DNA of 64,000 nucleotides from Nicoliella spurrieriana (GCF_023380205.1 NZ_CP093361.1:62001-126000); one strand, 5' to 3'; positions 46,327-57,290 are shown, numbered from the stretch's first letter. Notes: generated by a model not told the origin, from the sequence alone. Program-made: numbers and translations.

Positions 46327-46435
46327 GAAAATGACCTCACTTTATTGATGTACTTGTTAAGAAAATGTAAAACTGTTTATGCAATTCTTAATTTTACTAC
46401 ATTTTGTTAAATATTTCATAACTATTTTAAGCAAA

Positions 46436-46470
46436 CAAAAAGAGAACCGCTTAACAGCAGCCCTCTCAGT
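46436..46470 (-). terminator. groEL terminator
   Basis: Minus strand GAGA..GGC-TGCT-gtta-AGC-GG..TCTC hairpin followed by TTTTTG, downstream of groEL. Confidence 0.65.
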
Positions 46471-46485
46471 TAAAACATTATTAAA

Positions 46486-48108
<1,623 letters not shown>

Positions 48109-48162
48109 TTATTCTCACCTCATAAATTAGATTTTATTTTGAATGGTTTAATTTTAAATTAA

Positions 48163-48447
48163 TTAGTCAATCACTGCGACTAAATCTTTATCATGCAAAA
48201 CTAAGTAGGATTGTCCTTCATAGTCAACTGAAGTTCCTGAGTACTTATCAAATAAAACAGTGTCACCCTTTTTAACGGATGGTGCAACTTGCTTGCCGTT
48301 ATCAAGAACTCGACCATCCCCAACAGCAACAACCTTCCCGGTTTGTGGCTTTTCCTTAGCATTACTTGCTAATACAATTCCACCGACTGTTTTTTCCTTT
48401 GCTTCCTCAACTTCAACGATGACACGATCACCTAATGGCTTTAACAC
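48163..48447 (-). CDS. groES: Co-chaperonin GroES
   Basis: 10-kDa lid of the GroEL chamber. The 94 residues begin [20 protein letters not shown] and contain the mobile loop ([16 protein letters not shown]), [12 protein letters not shown] and the roof/end segment [20 protein letters not shown]. First gene of groES-groEL, with promoter at 48519-48547 and CIRCE at 48481-48507. Confidence 0.97.
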   Translation of the reverse strand: MLKPLGDRVIVEVEEAKEKTVGGIVLASNAKEKPQTGKVVAVGDGRVLDNGKQVAPSVKKGDTVLFDKYSGTSVDYEGQSYLVLHDKDLVAVID

Positions 48448-48480
48448 ATTAATCCCTCCAAGTTCATTTACAACTTTATT

Positions 48481-48507
48481 TTAGCACTTGATGTCCATCA
48501 GTGCTAA
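48481..48507. promoter_or_regulatory. CIRCE element (HrcA operator)
   Basis: TTAGCACTT - 9 bp - CAGTGCTAA. It matches the CIRCE consensus TTAGCACTC-N9-GAGTGCTAA except for the innermost pair. It is placed just downstream of the groES -10 region, so HrcA repression of groES-groEL is expected. Confidence 0.92.
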
Positions 48508-48518
48508 TCACTGTCTTA

Positions 48519-48547
48519 AATATATCTGTTTTTAATTTTAATTGCAA
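48519..48547 (-). promoter_or_regulatory. groESL promoter
   Basis: Minus strand TTGCAA (48542-48547), 17-bp spacer, TATATT (48519-48524), directly upstream of CIRCE. Confidence 0.75.
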
Positions 48548-48657
48548 CCATTTTGACTGAATTAAAAAATGTGCACGTAAATTAACTTACATGCACATTC
48601 TAAATGGTTAACTTTGATGCGTCGATGATTTTGATTTAAAACTAGTATTCATTAAAC

Positions 48658-49290
48658 TTACTTAATATAATGTTCAATAAAATAAATTAACGTCTGTAAT
48701 TCATTCGTTAAATCCACGTTTTGGACCGTCACGTTTTCCGGCGTGGATAGTCTGACCTGCGTAAAATTAAGGAACCCTTCCGCTCCGGCTTTAATTGCAT
48801 TATCACAAACTTCCTGCGCCACTTTAGATGGAACGGTCAAAATGACCACCTTAATTTGTTGATCACGCAGTTGTTGAATCATTTCTTCATATGAGTAGAT
48901 CGGCACGCCATTTTGAATCGTATTGATCATGCGTTCCTTGGTATCAAAGGCTGCTGAAATTCTAACGTTGCTATCACGGTGAAAGTTAAAATTAAGCAGG
49001 GCCTGGCCAAAGTTACCAACCCCCACTAACGCTACGTTAGTTAAGCGGTCTTCGTTCAAAATGCGCTTGAAAAAGTTTAAAAGATTATCAACGTCATATC
49101 CGTAGCCCCGCTTGCCAAGCGCCCCAAAGTATGAAAAATCTCTGCGGATGGTTGCGGAATCGACTTGAATTGCATCCGCAAATTTATTTGAGGAAATTCG
49201 TTCAACTTTAGAATCATGTAGAATGGTAAGGTATCGATAGTAAATCGGTAATCGTTTTGCGGTTGCTCGTGGAATTTTATTTTCAGCCAT
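48658..49290 (-). CDS. rex: Redox-sensing transcriptional repressor Rex
   Basis: Senses the NADH/NAD+ ratio and represses fermentation and NADH-linked genes. The 210 residues have an N-terminal winged helix ([42 protein letters not shown]) and a Rossmann domain ([16 protein letters not shown]). Start ATG 49290 (MAENKIP) follows AGGAGG; the frame extends nine codons over it. It is divergent from the ABC-F gene, an arrangement known from Bacillus (ydiH/ydiF). Confidence 0.94.
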   Translation of the reverse strand: MAENKIPRATAKRLPIYYRYLTILHDSKVERISSNKFADAIQVDSATIRRDFSYFGALGKRGYGYDVDNLLNFFKRILNEDRLTNVALVGVGNFGQALLNFNFHRDSNVRISAAFDTKERMINTIQNGVPIYSYEEMIQQLRDQQIKVVILTVPSKVAQEVCDNAIKAGAEGFLNFTQVRLSTPENVTVQNVDLTNELQTLIYFIEHYIK

Positions 49291-49338
49291 AATTAACGTT
49301 CCTCCTGGCATTTGCATTCAAAAAAACATTTTACAGAT

Positions 49339-49377
49339 TATTCTATCACAAAAAGTAACTTTGTGAAATATCAATCA
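49339..49377 (-). promoter_or_regulatory. rex promoter with possible Rex operator
   Basis: Minus strand TTTCAC (49362-49367), 17-bp spacer, TAGAAT (49339-49344) with TG extension. TCACAAA (49345-49351) and TTTGTGA (49359-49365) form an inverted repeat in the spacer, and TTGTGAAAT (49360-49368) equals a Rex half-site. Autorepression is plausible; the match to the full Rex box is imperfect. Confidence 0.4.
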
Positions 49378-49461
49378 ATTATATCAGATTCATAATTTCA
49401 TATTATTCACAAATTATGATAAAATTATCCATAAATTACCATAAAACAAAGGGGTGAGGAC

Positions 49462-51420
49462 TTGCAAATATTACAAGTAAATAACGTTACCAAAAGATTT
49501 GACGGTGTGCCAATTTTCACAAATGTTAGTATGAATGTTGAAAATCACGCCCGAATTGGACTAGTGGGCCGCAACGGGGCTGGTAAATCAACTCTCGTTA
49601 AGATGATCATTGGGGAGGAAAGCGTTGATGCCGGCACCATTACCGAAAAAAACGGTTTAACCGTTGGCTACCTTTCACAAAACACCGGTCTCCATTCTGA
49701 GCAAAATGTTTGGGACGAAATGCTCAGCGTTTTCGCCGAGTTAATTAAAACCGAACGAAAAATGCACGCCCTCGAACAACAAATGAGCGATCAACAAGTG
49801 AATCAAGATCCAAATAAGCTCGCCGAAGTTACTAAGTCATACGATACCATGCAGGCTAATTTTACTGCTAACCATGGTTACAGCTATCAAGCTGAAATTA
49901 AGGCAGTCTTAAATGGATTCGGGTTTGGTGAAGAGTACTACGATCAACCAGTTAACTCACTATCAGGTGGTCAACAAACTCAATTAGCACTGGCTAAGTT
50001 GCTCCTTGAAAAACGGGACCTATTGATCCTAGATGAACCTACTAACCATTTAGATGTTGAGACCATTACCTGGCTTGAGGGGTATGTCCAAAATTACCCT
50101 GGGGCACTATTGATCATCTCCCATGACCGGTACTTTATGGACAAGCTAGTCAATGAAGTGTATGACCTAGATAATGGCTCGATGACCTACTACAAGGGTG
50201 ACTACACTAGCTTTGTAAAACAAAAACAAGCTCGTTATGCAGAACGGCTCCATGCCTATGAAAAGCAACAAGCCGAAATTAAAAAAATGAAGGATTTTAT
50301 CGACAAAAACATCGTGCGGGCTTCGACCACTAATCGGGCCCAAGCCCGCCGGAAACAACTAGCTAAAATGCACAAGCTAGAAAAGCCATTCGACAATAAT
50401 AAGGTTGCTCAGTTCCGGTTTACCGCAGCAAAGCCTAGCGGAAACATTGTGCTTACGGTTCGTGACTTAGCGGTCGGCTACGATGGCAATGTGATTGCTA
50501 GTCCCATCAATATTGATGAAAAAAAGCACCAATCAATTGCGATCATCGGTCCCAACGGGGTTGGTAAATCGACGCTCCTTAAAACCATCCTAGGGCAACA
50601 GCCCAAATTAGCTGGTACGGTAACCTTCGGGACCGGTGTTACGATTGGTTACTACGATCAAAAGCAGGAGTCGTTACACAGTGATAAAACCGTCCTCAAT
50701 GAAATTTGGGACGATTATCCCACCACATCAGAGGGGCGCATTCGGACCATTTTAGGTAGTTTTTTGTTTTCCGGAAACGACGTTGAAAAGGTCGTGGGGA
50801 ACCTTTCCGGTGGTGAAAAAGCACGGTTAATGCTTACCAAGTTAGCAATGGACCATGATAACTTCTTAATGTTGGATGAACCCACTAACCACTTGGATAT
50901 CGAAAGTCGGGAAGTATTAGAAACCGCCTTAAAGTTATTTGATGGGACGATTCTATTCGTTTCTCATGATCGGTACTTCATTAACCAGGTGGCTAGTGAA
51001 ATCATCGAAATTACGCCCGATGGATCACAAAGATACCTTGGTAATTACGATTACTACGTGGAAAAGAAGGAGGATGAAATTGCCCAAGCAAAACACGATG
51101 CCGAACAACTGGCAGAGCAACATCCCGAACAAAATCAACCCGTTCAATCCAAAGGCCGGGTCGATTATCAACAAAGCAAACAAGACCAAAAGCGGGCCCG
51201 CAAGCTAAAACGGCAAATTAGTGATATTGAAGCCCAAATGGGAATGCTTAGTAAGCGGCATACTGAAATCGAGGACCAAATGGCTCACCTAGCATCAGCC
51301 CAAAAGATTGGTGAATTAAATGACCTTCAAACGGAACTCGAACAAATTAACCAACAAAACGAGGAACTATCAAATCAGTGGACTGAACTTAGTCTGGAAT
51401 TGGAAACCCTTGAATCATAA
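49462..51420 (+). CDS. ABC-F family ATPase (YdiF-like)
   Basis: Soluble ABC protein of the ABC-F class that acts on ribosomes rather than in transport. The 652 residues hold two nucleotide-binding domains: Walker A GRNGAGKS (36-43) and GPNGVGKS; signatures LSGGQQTQLALAKLL and LSGGEKARLMLTKLA; LDEPTNHLD twice. A linker arm rich in Lys/Arg/Gln lies between them and a C-terminal coiled coil follows (~550-650). There are no membrane spans. It starts at TTG 49462 after AAAGGGGTGAGGA. The rex neighbour points to Bacillus YdiF. Antibiotic resistance is not implied. Confidence 0.9.
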   Translation: MQILQVNNVTKRFDGVPIFTNVSMNVENHARIGLVGRNGAGKSTLVKMIIGEESVDAGTITEKNGLTVGYLSQNTGLHSEQNVWDEMLSVFAELIKTERKMHALEQQMSDQQVNQDPNKLAEVTKSYDTMQANFTANHGYSYQAEIKAVLNGFGFGEEYYDQPVNSLSGGQQTQLALAKLLLEKRDLLILDEPTNHLDVETITWLEGYVQNYPGALLIISHDRYFMDKLVNEVYDLDNGSMTYYKGDYTSFVKQKQARYAERLHAYEKQQAEIKKMKDFIDKNIVRASTTNRAQARRKQLAKMHKLEKPFDNNKVAQFRFTAAKPSGNIVLTVRDLAVGYDGNVIASPINIDEKKHQSIAIIGPNGVGKSTLLKTILGQQPKLAGTVTFGTGVTIGYYDQKQESLHSDKTVLNEIWDDYPTTSEGRIRTILGSFLFSGNDVEKVVGNLSGGEKARLMLTKLAMDHDNFLMLDEPTNHLDIESREVLETALKLFDGTILFVSHDRYFINQVASEIIEITPDGSQRYLGNYDYYVEKKEDEIAQAKHDAEQLAEQHPEQNQPVQSKGRVDYQQSKQDQKRARKLKRQISDIEAQMGMLSKRHTEIEDQMAHLASAQKIGELNDLQTELEQINQQNEELSNQWTELSLELETLES

Positions 51421-51425
51421 TTAAA

Positions 51426-51480
51426 TTAAAAGCACTTTTGACTTGTTTATTACATTGAGCCAAAAGTGCTTTTAATTTTC
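51426..51480. terminator. Bidirectional terminator
   Basis: AAAAGCACTTTTG and CAAAAGTGCTTTT form a 13-bp stem between the convergent ABC-F and tsaD genes, T-rich on both sides. Confidence 0.8.
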
Positions 51481-51485
51481 AATCC

Positions 51486-52517
51486 CTACTTAATTACGTC
51501 CGGAGCCCAGTCAAATTCTAGGCTGGGGTCAGCATTTAAATCTAACCCAGCGAAGTGCCCTTCTTTGAACAATACATAGGCAGCAGCACCGATCATTGCA
51601 GCATTATCACCACATAGTTTACGGGGCGCCATTAATAATTCAGTCGCTGGTAGTTGATCAATCGCTGATTGCAATTGCTTTCTCAGCCCGTTATTAGCAG
51701 CCACACCACCGGCTAGGATCAATTGCTTAACTGGATAATGTTTGAGTGCCCGAAGCGTCTTATCAACTAATACGTCCACAACTGCACTTTGGAAACTAGT
51801 GGCCAAATCATCATGATTCAGCTTTGCCCCCACCTGTTCAGCATGGTGGTAAGTATTAATAAAGGCACTCTTTAGTCCACTAAAACTAAAATCATAGTTG
51901 GGGTCCTTATCCATTGCCCGTGGAAAATGAAATGTATCATGCCCCTTCGCAGCCATCGCATCAACGGTGGGGCCCGCAGGATAGTTAATTCCTAAGACCC
52001 GTCCGACCTTATCATAGGCTTCGCCAGCGGCATCATCACGAGTTTCACCAATAATTTCAAAGGTCCCTGCTTCAGGCATGTAAACTAATTCGGTGTGCCC
52101 ACCAGAAACCACTAGCGCTAATGCTGGAAATGCAATGGGTTCCACAAACCGGGCAGCATAGATGTGTCCCGCCAAGTGATTGACCGGAATTAATGGTAAG
52201 TGGTGCGCCCAGGCAACCATCTTAGCTGCCGTGACCCCAATTAACAATGCCCCCACTAACCCCGGGCCATAAGTAACGGCCACTGCTGAAAGATCATCGT
52301 AGGTTACGTGTGCCTCTTGCATTGCGTCACGAATACAGATGGTAATTTCTTCAATGTGATGGCGACTGGCAACTTCTGGAACCACCCCACCAAAGCGCTT
52401 ATGGCTTTTAATTTGAGTGGCAACTACGTTCGAGCAAATTTTAGCGCCATCCTCAATAATCGCAACGCTAGTTTCATCACAACTAGATTCGAATGCCATG
52501 ATTAAATTTCGTTTCAA
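51486..52517 (-). CDS. tsaD: tRNA threonylcarbamoyltransferase TsaD
   Basis: Transfers the threonylcarbamoyl group to A37 of tRNA, with TsaB and TsaE. The 343 residues show the ASKHA fold motifs [13 protein letters not shown], the metal-binding HLAGHIYAA (H-x-x-x-H), [12 protein letters not shown], and [14 protein letters not shown] near the C-terminus with a downstream Asp. It is last in the tsaB-rimI-tsaD operon; tsaE is at 4.8 kb. Confidence 0.96.
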   Translation of the reverse strand: MKRNLIMAFESSCDETSVAIIEDGAKICSNVVATQIKSHKRFGGVVPEVASRHHIEEITICIRDAMQEAHVTYDDLSAVAVTYGPGLVGALLIGVTAAKMVAWAHHLPLIPVNHLAGHIYAARFVEPIAFPALALVVSGGHTELVYMPEAGTFEIIGETRDDAAGEAYDKVGRVLGINYPAGPTVDAMAAKGHDTFHFPRAMDKDPNYDFSFSGLKSAFINTYHHAEQVGAKLNHDDLATSFQSAVVDVLVDKTLRALKHYPVKQLILAGGVAANNGLRKQLQSAIDQLPATELLMAPRKLCGDNAAMIGAAAYVLFKEGHFAGLDLNADPSLEFDWAPDVIK

Positions 52518-52532
52518 GATAATTCCCCCAGA

Positions 52533-53132
52533 CTATAACCCATAATTATTAGGACGACTGTCCATTTCGCTGATGTCTAATGCCATATCAATGGCATCCT
52601 CTTGGTTATCAACGTAGTAGTTATTCTTAATTCCCGTCCGGTAAAAGCCTAAATCAGAATACAGGTGTTGAGCCCGGTAATTACTACTGCGCACCTCTAG
52701 TGTAATCTGATCATAATTAATGAGGCGCGCCTTTTTAATAATTACCGTCATTAAGTAATAAGCTAGCCCCCGGTGCTGAAATTCTTTTTGGACGGCCAAA
52801 TTTGTAATGTGGCACTCTCGTTTAGTATCAAACATGGCACAACCAATAAACGCTACTAATTGGTCGTGGTACCTAATTACCAAGTACAAACGATCTTGTT
52901 CACGCTTTAATTCCTTTAACATGGTGGTGTAGTTCCAAGGGGTCTGTCCATCATAAACCGATTTTTCAATCTTTAATAACTCTGGAATATCCGTTACCAT
53001 GGCCTTCCCAATAAAATACTTAGCATCCTTAATTTCAACGATATGGTTTTTAACCGCGATTTGTTGTTCACGAAAAACCTGATTACTTTTCAAGAATAAA
53101 TTGTGGTACCATTTTCTAAATTTTTTCAACAT
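52533..53132 (-). CDS. rimI: Ribosomal protein S18-alanine N-acetyltransferase-like (RimI)
   Basis: GNAT acetyltransferase of the RimI type, placed between tsaB and tsaD as in many Firmicutes. The acetyl-CoA motif is VQKEFQHRGLAYYLMTVII, and the end carries LEVRSSNYRAQHLYSDLGF, typical of RimI. At 199 residues it is ~50 longer than common RimI, because of a basic N-terminal extension (FRKWYHNLFLKSNQVFREQQ). The substrate is inferred from family only. The start overlaps the end of tsaB by 17 bases. Confidence 0.88.
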   Translation of the reverse strand: MLKKFRKWYHNLFLKSNQVFREQQIAVKNHIVEIKDAKYFIGKAMVTDIPELLKIEKSVYDGQTPWNYTTMLKELKREQDRLYLVIRYHDQLVAFIGCAMFDTKRECHITNLAVQKEFQHRGLAYYLMTVIIKKARLINYDQITLEVRSSNYRAQHLYSDLGFYRTGIKNNYYVDNQEDAIDMALDISEMDSRPNNYGL

Positions 53133-53829
53133 ATGAATTGGAATCCTCTTCTGGGTGTAGTTTTTGCCAATCAGCTTCGGCCTTGGTCAACCGGAGATAA
53201 TTAGGGACGAACGTATCAATATCCTGGACTGGTGGCAGTGTTTGTCCAAACAATCCTAAATTAGCAGCTTGTGGTAAATTATTGAGATTCTGAACTAGTG
53301 TAAAGTTGCTTGGGAGCTGCGCTTTAAAGTGGTTTGCATCTGCAACCCCAATGATGGATTCATTTTGATAGTCGGCAAGCTTAGCTAGCCACCGTTCTAA
53401 TGAAACGTGTTGGTCGGGAATGACCACCATGGGTTTCCCATCCTGAATCCGATAAAGTCCGGTAAACAGGTTTTGATTTCTAGCATCGAAAATGGGGTTA
53501 ACTAACTGTCCCTCACGAGTGAAGTTCAGCGCTAACGTTTGCAAGCTCGAAACCCCGACTAGTTTGATTCCTAACGTAAATGCCAATACCTTTGCAGTGG
53601 CGGTGGCAATTCGAATCCCAGTGTATGAGCCGGGTCCATAGGCGACTACCACCCGGTCTAAGTCATCCGGTGCCAGCCCACAATCATCCATTAATTGATC
53701 AATAATGGGTAGGAGATACTGGGCATGTTTTTGGTGGATGGTCGTGGTGGTGGTGGCTAATATTTGTTGGTCCTCTAATACTGCAATGCTTAAGGGCCGA
53801 TTAGAAGCATCCAATGCTAAAACCTTCAT
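53116..53829 (-). CDS. tsaB: tRNA threonylcarbamoyladenosine protein TsaB
   Basis: Non-catalytic ASKHA partner of TsaD in t6A synthesis. The 237 residues open with KVLALDASNRPLSIAV, followed by the H-Q-K segment IHQKHAQYLLPIID and the conserved VAYGPGSYTGIRI. The C-terminal half is variable, as usual. It is first gene of tsaB-rimI-tsaD and overlaps rimI. Confidence 0.93.
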   Translation of the reverse strand: MKVLALDASNRPLSIAVLEDQQILATTTTTIHQKHAQYLLPIIDQLMDDCGLAPDDLDRVVVAYGPGSYTGIRIATATAKVLAFTLGIKLVGVSSLQTLALNFTREGQLVNPIFDARNQNLFTGLYRIQDGKPMVVIPDQHVSLERWLAKLADYQNESIIGVADANHFKAQLPSNFTLVQNLNNLPQAANLGLFGQTLPPVQDIDTFVPNYLRLTKAEADWQKLHPEEDSNSYVEKI

Positions 53830-53905
53830 AAAATATTCTCCCTATTATCATTTATTTTAATTAATTTTATTATATCTGCTTGCAATCAAAAAAGCGAACT
53901 AGATA

Positions 53906-54658
53906 TTAATCTACCTCGCCATCAGGTTGCCAAGTAAAGTTGGCGACTGCCGCTAAATTACCGTTATTATAAATTTCGTGCCTGGTCACCGTCTGATCAT
54001 CGATGGTCAAACGTTCATACTTGCTTTCAATCGTGTTTCCATAGCGCACTTCATTATCGTACTTTAAATTAATGTGTGCAGGCTGATGGCTAATTAAAAA
54101 ATCATATGGCAACAGGTCAATCATCCAATCTAAATAACGGGTATTATTAACGTGGATGTTAGTATCAATATCACTATACCGAATCCGGTATTCACGACTT
54201 GCGGTTACTTGCTCAATTTTCTTAGGTTTTTTAAACCGGGGGGTTAACCGGACTGCCTCTGAATGATATGGAGCCACAATTTCAGGCGGAATCGGTGCCA
54301 ACCGCCGTTGTTCCACGTTCATGGCGACCCATAGACTCTTAATTGAGATGCATTGGTTACCAGCCTCATCGAGCACCCAGTATTCACGGAATGCAAAGAA
54401 TTTATTGTAAGAGCTGGGCTGAGTCTGTAAAGTAATGTGCTCATCAGTCTTTGGGAGATGATCAATTTCTAAATCATATTGAATCACAACCCATGTTACC
54501 CCAAAGGATAGAATGAATTGATCAGTTAATCCTAAATCAATATTTTGATCTTCGGATACCAAAATAATCATATTCAATAACATGGGTAGTGTCACACGAT
54601 TTTGATTATCAGTCTCATAATAGGTAATCCGGTGGTCTTCACTATATTTATTAGCGAT
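53906..54658 (-). CDS. Acyl-ACP thioesterase (probable ATC start)
   Basis: Hot-dog fold thioesterase that releases fatty acids from acyl carrier protein. Two hot-dog repeats are seen: TLPMLLNMIILVSEDQNIDLG early, and RIRYSDIDTNIHVNNTRYLDW with Asp, Asn and His in the catalytic position. Homologues begin with M-x-x-K-Y-(S/T)-E-x-H-x-I-x-YYE, and this pattern is encoded here from ATC 54658 (ANKYSEDHRITYYETDNQ). That ATC lies 7 nt after GGAGGG and 3 nt after the rsmI stop; no ATG, GTG or TTG occurs at that place. A GTG at 54595 would lose the first strand and has no ribosome site. About 250 residues from ATC. Product call is strong, start call moderate. Confidence 0.82.
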   Translation of the reverse strand: MANKYSEDHRITYYETDNQNRVTLPMLLNMIILVSEDQNIDLGLTDQFILSFGVTWVVIQYDLEIDHLPKTDEHITLQTQPSSYNKFFAFREYWVLDEAGNQCISIKSLWVAMNVEQRRLAPIPPEIVAPYHSEAVRLTPRFKKPKKIEQVTASREYRIRYSDIDTNIHVNNTRYLDWMIDLLPYDFLISHQPAHINLKYDNEVRYGNTIESKYERLTIDDQTVTRHEIYNNGNLAAVANFTWQPDGEVD

Positions 54659-54661
54659 GGC

Positions 54662-55552
54662 TCAGCCCTCCCTTTCAATATGGTGGTAAAGGTTATAAAC
54701 TTCCTGCTTTTTAATCTGGTGAAGCTTCGCCACCCGCTTAATTGCGGAATTGGGCTTATCACCTTGATTAATAAAGTGTTCGACTTGCTCAGGCATCGAA
54801 AGCTTTAGCAATTCATCATCAGCAGTGGAATTGACAGTACTGGCATTCTGATTTCCCGCCACAATGATGACAAATTCCCCCATCACCCGATTATTTTCAG
54901 CCCAGTCCAACAGTTCGGCCAAGTTCCCCCGATGAAAATCTTCGTACCGTTTAGTAATCTCACGGCATAAAACCGTCTGCCGATTACTTCCTAACACTTT
55001 ATTCATATTCTTAAGCGTTTTTTTCAACCGGTGCGGAGCTTCATATAAAATAATGGTTTCTTGATGTTGATTGATTGCTTCTAATTCAGCAATCTGGTCA
55101 CTGGGTTTGCGGTTTAAAAAGCCGTAGAAGTAAAACGGCTGGGGACTTAACCCAGATGCGATTAGCCCGGTCAACCCAGCATTGGCACCGGGCAGTGGAA
55201 CCACCGGAATATTCTCCTTAATACAAGCAACCACTAGTTCATGCCCCGGATCACTAATCGACGGCATCCCCGCATCACTAGCTTGGGCAATGTTCATTCC
55301 CGCTTGCAGCTTTTGAACTAGCTCTGGAATCCGTTCCATGGTGTTATGCTCATGAAAACTAATTTCCCTAGTATCAATTTCAAAGTGGTTTAATAACTTT
55401 TGGGTGTTGCGGGTATCCTCGGCAGCAATCAAATCCACTTCACGAAGGACTTTGACCGCCCTAAACGTCATATCGTCTAAATTACCAATCGGGGTCGGAA
55501 CTAAATACAAGGTCCCGGTGGGCTGATTGGCAAAACTATGTTGAACTTGCAA
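54662..55552 (-). CDS. rsmI: 16S rRNA (cytidine1402-2'-O)-methyltransferase RsmI
   Basis: SAM-dependent methylase acting on C1402 of 16S rRNA in the decoding centre. The 296 residues show GTLYLVPTPIGNLDDMTFRA, IAAEDTRNTQKLL, ASDAGMPSISDPG and VPLPGANAGLTGLIASG, all hallmarks of the RsmI/CbiF family. It ends with the C-terminal basic extension. It follows yabA by 8 nt and is followed by the thioesterase after 3 nt. Confidence 0.95.
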   Translation of the reverse strand: MQVQHSFANQPTGTLYLVPTPIGNLDDMTFRAVKVLREVDLIAAEDTRNTQKLLNHFEIDTREISFHEHNTMERIPELVQKLQAGMNIAQASDAGMPSISDPGHELVVACIKENIPVVPLPGANAGLTGLIASGLSPQPFYFYGFLNRKPSDQIAELEAINQHQETIILYEAPHRLKKTLKNMNKVLGSNRQTVLCREITKRYEDFHRGNLAELLDWAENNRVMGEFVIIVAGNQNASTVNSTADDELLKLSMPEQVEHFINQGDKPNSAIKRVAKLHQIKKQEVYNLYHHIEREG

Positions 55553-55560
55553 ATTAATCC

Positions 55561-55914
55561 CTAACTTTCTAATTTTCGATTGATAATTTCATCACAGAAC
55601 ATGCAGACCTCACCATTTTCACGGGGTTTACCGTAAAACTGGTTACAAACATGAAAACCGGAATCAAATAATTTTTCCAAGGTCTTTCGCGAATCATTAC
55701 GCTTATGCGCCTTTTGTGCTGGCGCTTTTTGCCCGTGCGCTTCCTTGGTTTGTGATTCCAGTAATTCACGTAAGTGTTGATTTTCAATTTCTAACTCGGA
55801 ATTTTTTTCTAAAACTTCATTCATTGCTTCACGCAAGTCTGAAAAACGGGCTACCATTAGCTTGGTTTGTGACTCCATGTTCTTCAACCCGTTGTATAAT
55901 TCTTTATTATTCAA
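55561..55914 (-). CDS. yabA: Replication initiation control protein YabA
   Basis: Binds DnaA and the sliding clamp and limits replication initiation in Gram-positives. The 117 residues have an N-terminal leucine-zipper-like coiled coil (~1-60, VLEKNSELEIENQHLRELL), a Gln/Lys/Ala-rich linker, and a C-terminal zinc cluster (FHVCNQFYG, then CMFCDEII). I set the start at TTG 55914 (NNKELYNGL) behind AGGGTG; the frame goes seven codons further, into the spacer. It lies between holB and rsmI, the standard position. Confidence 0.88.
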   Translation of the reverse strand: MNNKELYNGLKNMESQTKLMVARFSDLREAMNEVLEKNSELEIENQHLRELLESQTKEAHGQKAPAQKAHKRNDSRKTLEKLFDSGFHVCNQFYGKPRENGEVCMFCDEIINRKLES

Positions 55915-55938
55915 TGTCCATTTCACCCTTATCAATTG

Positions 55939-56964
55939 TTATTCCAATTTCTCAAGCACCCGCAATGTCGTTGTTTCCAAAATGGTTTGAAAGTTTAAGT
56001 TAGCAGCTAACGCACCATTATTTTTCAGTACTAATTCAATGATTTCAAGTAATTGCATTTTCGGAATTTTAAATGCAATTTGGTGAATTTGATCCTTAAT
56101 TTGTGGAAAACTTAACTCCGCATCAGCGACTGCATTAAATTTTACATCTAATACGTCCCGCCATACTTCAATTAGCATGTCGATCGTAATCGCTTTGGCA
56201 GCTTGATTATTAATTAATGGGACGATATCGGTCTGCACCATCGTAAATGCAACTGGACTGTGTTTATTAAGTTGTAAAAACCATTGACTAATGGCGGTTT
56301 GAAGCTTAGCGAACCAATCATTTTCAAACCATTCGTGCACCGTCTGGAGGTTATTAGTCAGCATTGTGATCAAATGAAAGTAATTCCGATCAATTCCCAT
56401 TTGAGCTAATTCTTTACTAAATACAGCTGGTGCAATTGCTGGAAAATCAACCAGCTGGGTTCGTGAAACGATCGTTGGTAATACCAATGATTTATTGTTG
56501 GTTAATAAAAACGAAACCACGTTGCCAACTGGTTCTTCAATGAACTTTAGGAGACTATTGGCGGCTTCGGTCGTCATTTTATCAGCACCATTAATGATGA
56601 AGGCCTTTTGATTCCCCTCAACCGCACTCTTCGAAAATTCAGCCTTTAGCATCCGCACTTGGTCAATTTTAATGCTAGCACCATCCGGCTGGACGATTAA
56701 AACATCTGGATGTTGACGATTAGCAATCCGAATGCACTCATTACACTGTCCACAGGGACGGCCGTTAACTGGATGTTCACAAAACAACGCCATCGTTACC
56801 TGAAGGGCAACTGCTAACTTTCCGGACCCTGATTCACCATTAAATAAGTACGCATGCGTTAAATCATGGTTGGTAACGACCCGTGCAAAATGCTCAACCA
56901 GCTGTGGTTGCTTAAATTCAGCATCACTAACGACTGTTTTGGCAACTGATTGTTCAGTAGACAT
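55939..56964 (-). CDS. holB: DNA polymerase III subunit delta'
   Basis: Clamp-loader subunit, partner of DnaX (59-61 kb). The 341 residues have AYLFNGESGSGKLAVAL (P-loop region), a zinc module (CEHPVNGRPCGQCNEC), IIDGADKMTTEAANSLLK-like ADKM motif and LLKFIEEP. The C-terminal domain is diverged. It starts one base inside the end of darA, so the two are coupled. Confidence 0.92.
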   Translation of the reverse strand: MSTEQSVAKTVVSDAEFKQPQLVEHFARVVTNHDLTHAYLFNGESGSGKLAVALQVTMALFCEHPVNGRPCGQCNECIRIANRQHPDVLIVQPDGASIKIDQVRMLKAEFSKSAVEGNQKAFIINGADKMTTEAANSLLKFIEEPVGNVVSFLLTNNKSLVLPTIVSRTQLVDFPAIAPAVFSKELAQMGIDRNYFHLITMLTNNLQTVHEWFENDWFAKLQTAISQWFLQLNKHSPVAFTMVQTDIVPLINNQAAKAITIDMLIEVWRDVLDVKFNAVADAELSFPQIKDQIHQIAFKIPKMQLLEIIELVLKNNGALAANLNFQTILETTTLRVLEKLE

Positions 56965-57290
56965 TAGAATTGGTAGAACTGATCCATTGGTAGGATCATT
57001 ACCGTTGCGCCACCGACTTGAATCTTAACTGGGTATGAACCCTCGTTAGCACCACCATCTAAGTTTACGGGTGGCGTCATGTATTTCTTTCTAGTCCGTG
57101 AAATATTTTTGATAATGTCCAAGACCCGTTCGACCTTTTCATCTTCAATTCCAATCATATAGGTCGTATTTCCTGATTTTAAAAACCCTCCGGTCGTGGA
57201 TAACTTAGTCGCCCGAATGTTATTTTTAATAAATGACTCTTGTAACTCGCTAGTGTCCTTGTCCTGAATCACTGCAATTAATAATTTCAT
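56964..57290 (-). CDS. darA: Cyclic-di-AMP receptor DarA/PstA
   Basis: PII-like protein (108 residues) that binds c-di-AMP. It starts MKLLIAVIQDKDTSELQESF, and carries the T-loop region TKLSTTGGFLKSGNTTYMIG and the end GGATVMILPMDQF. In Bacillus (darA/yaaQ) it lies between tmk and holB, exactly as here, sharing terminal bases with both. What it controls is still open; a link to potassium transport via c-di-AMP is interesting given the damaged kimA. Confidence 0.9.
   Translation of the reverse strand: MKLLIAVIQDKDTSELQESFIKNNIRATKLSTTGGFLKSGNTTYMIGIEDEKVERVLDIIKNISRTRKKYMTPPVNLDGGANEGSYPVKIQVGGATVMILPMDQFYQF

Noticed and set aside
46327-46435. ydaO-type c-di-AMP riboswitch upstream of the KimA-like gene
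   Set aside because: The available leader is short and AT-rich, with no sign of the conserved riboswitch core.
49462-51420. ABC transporter ATPase or antibiotic resistance gene
   Set aside because: Two fused ATPase domains with an ABC-F linker and no membrane partner; context is YdiF-like housekeeping.
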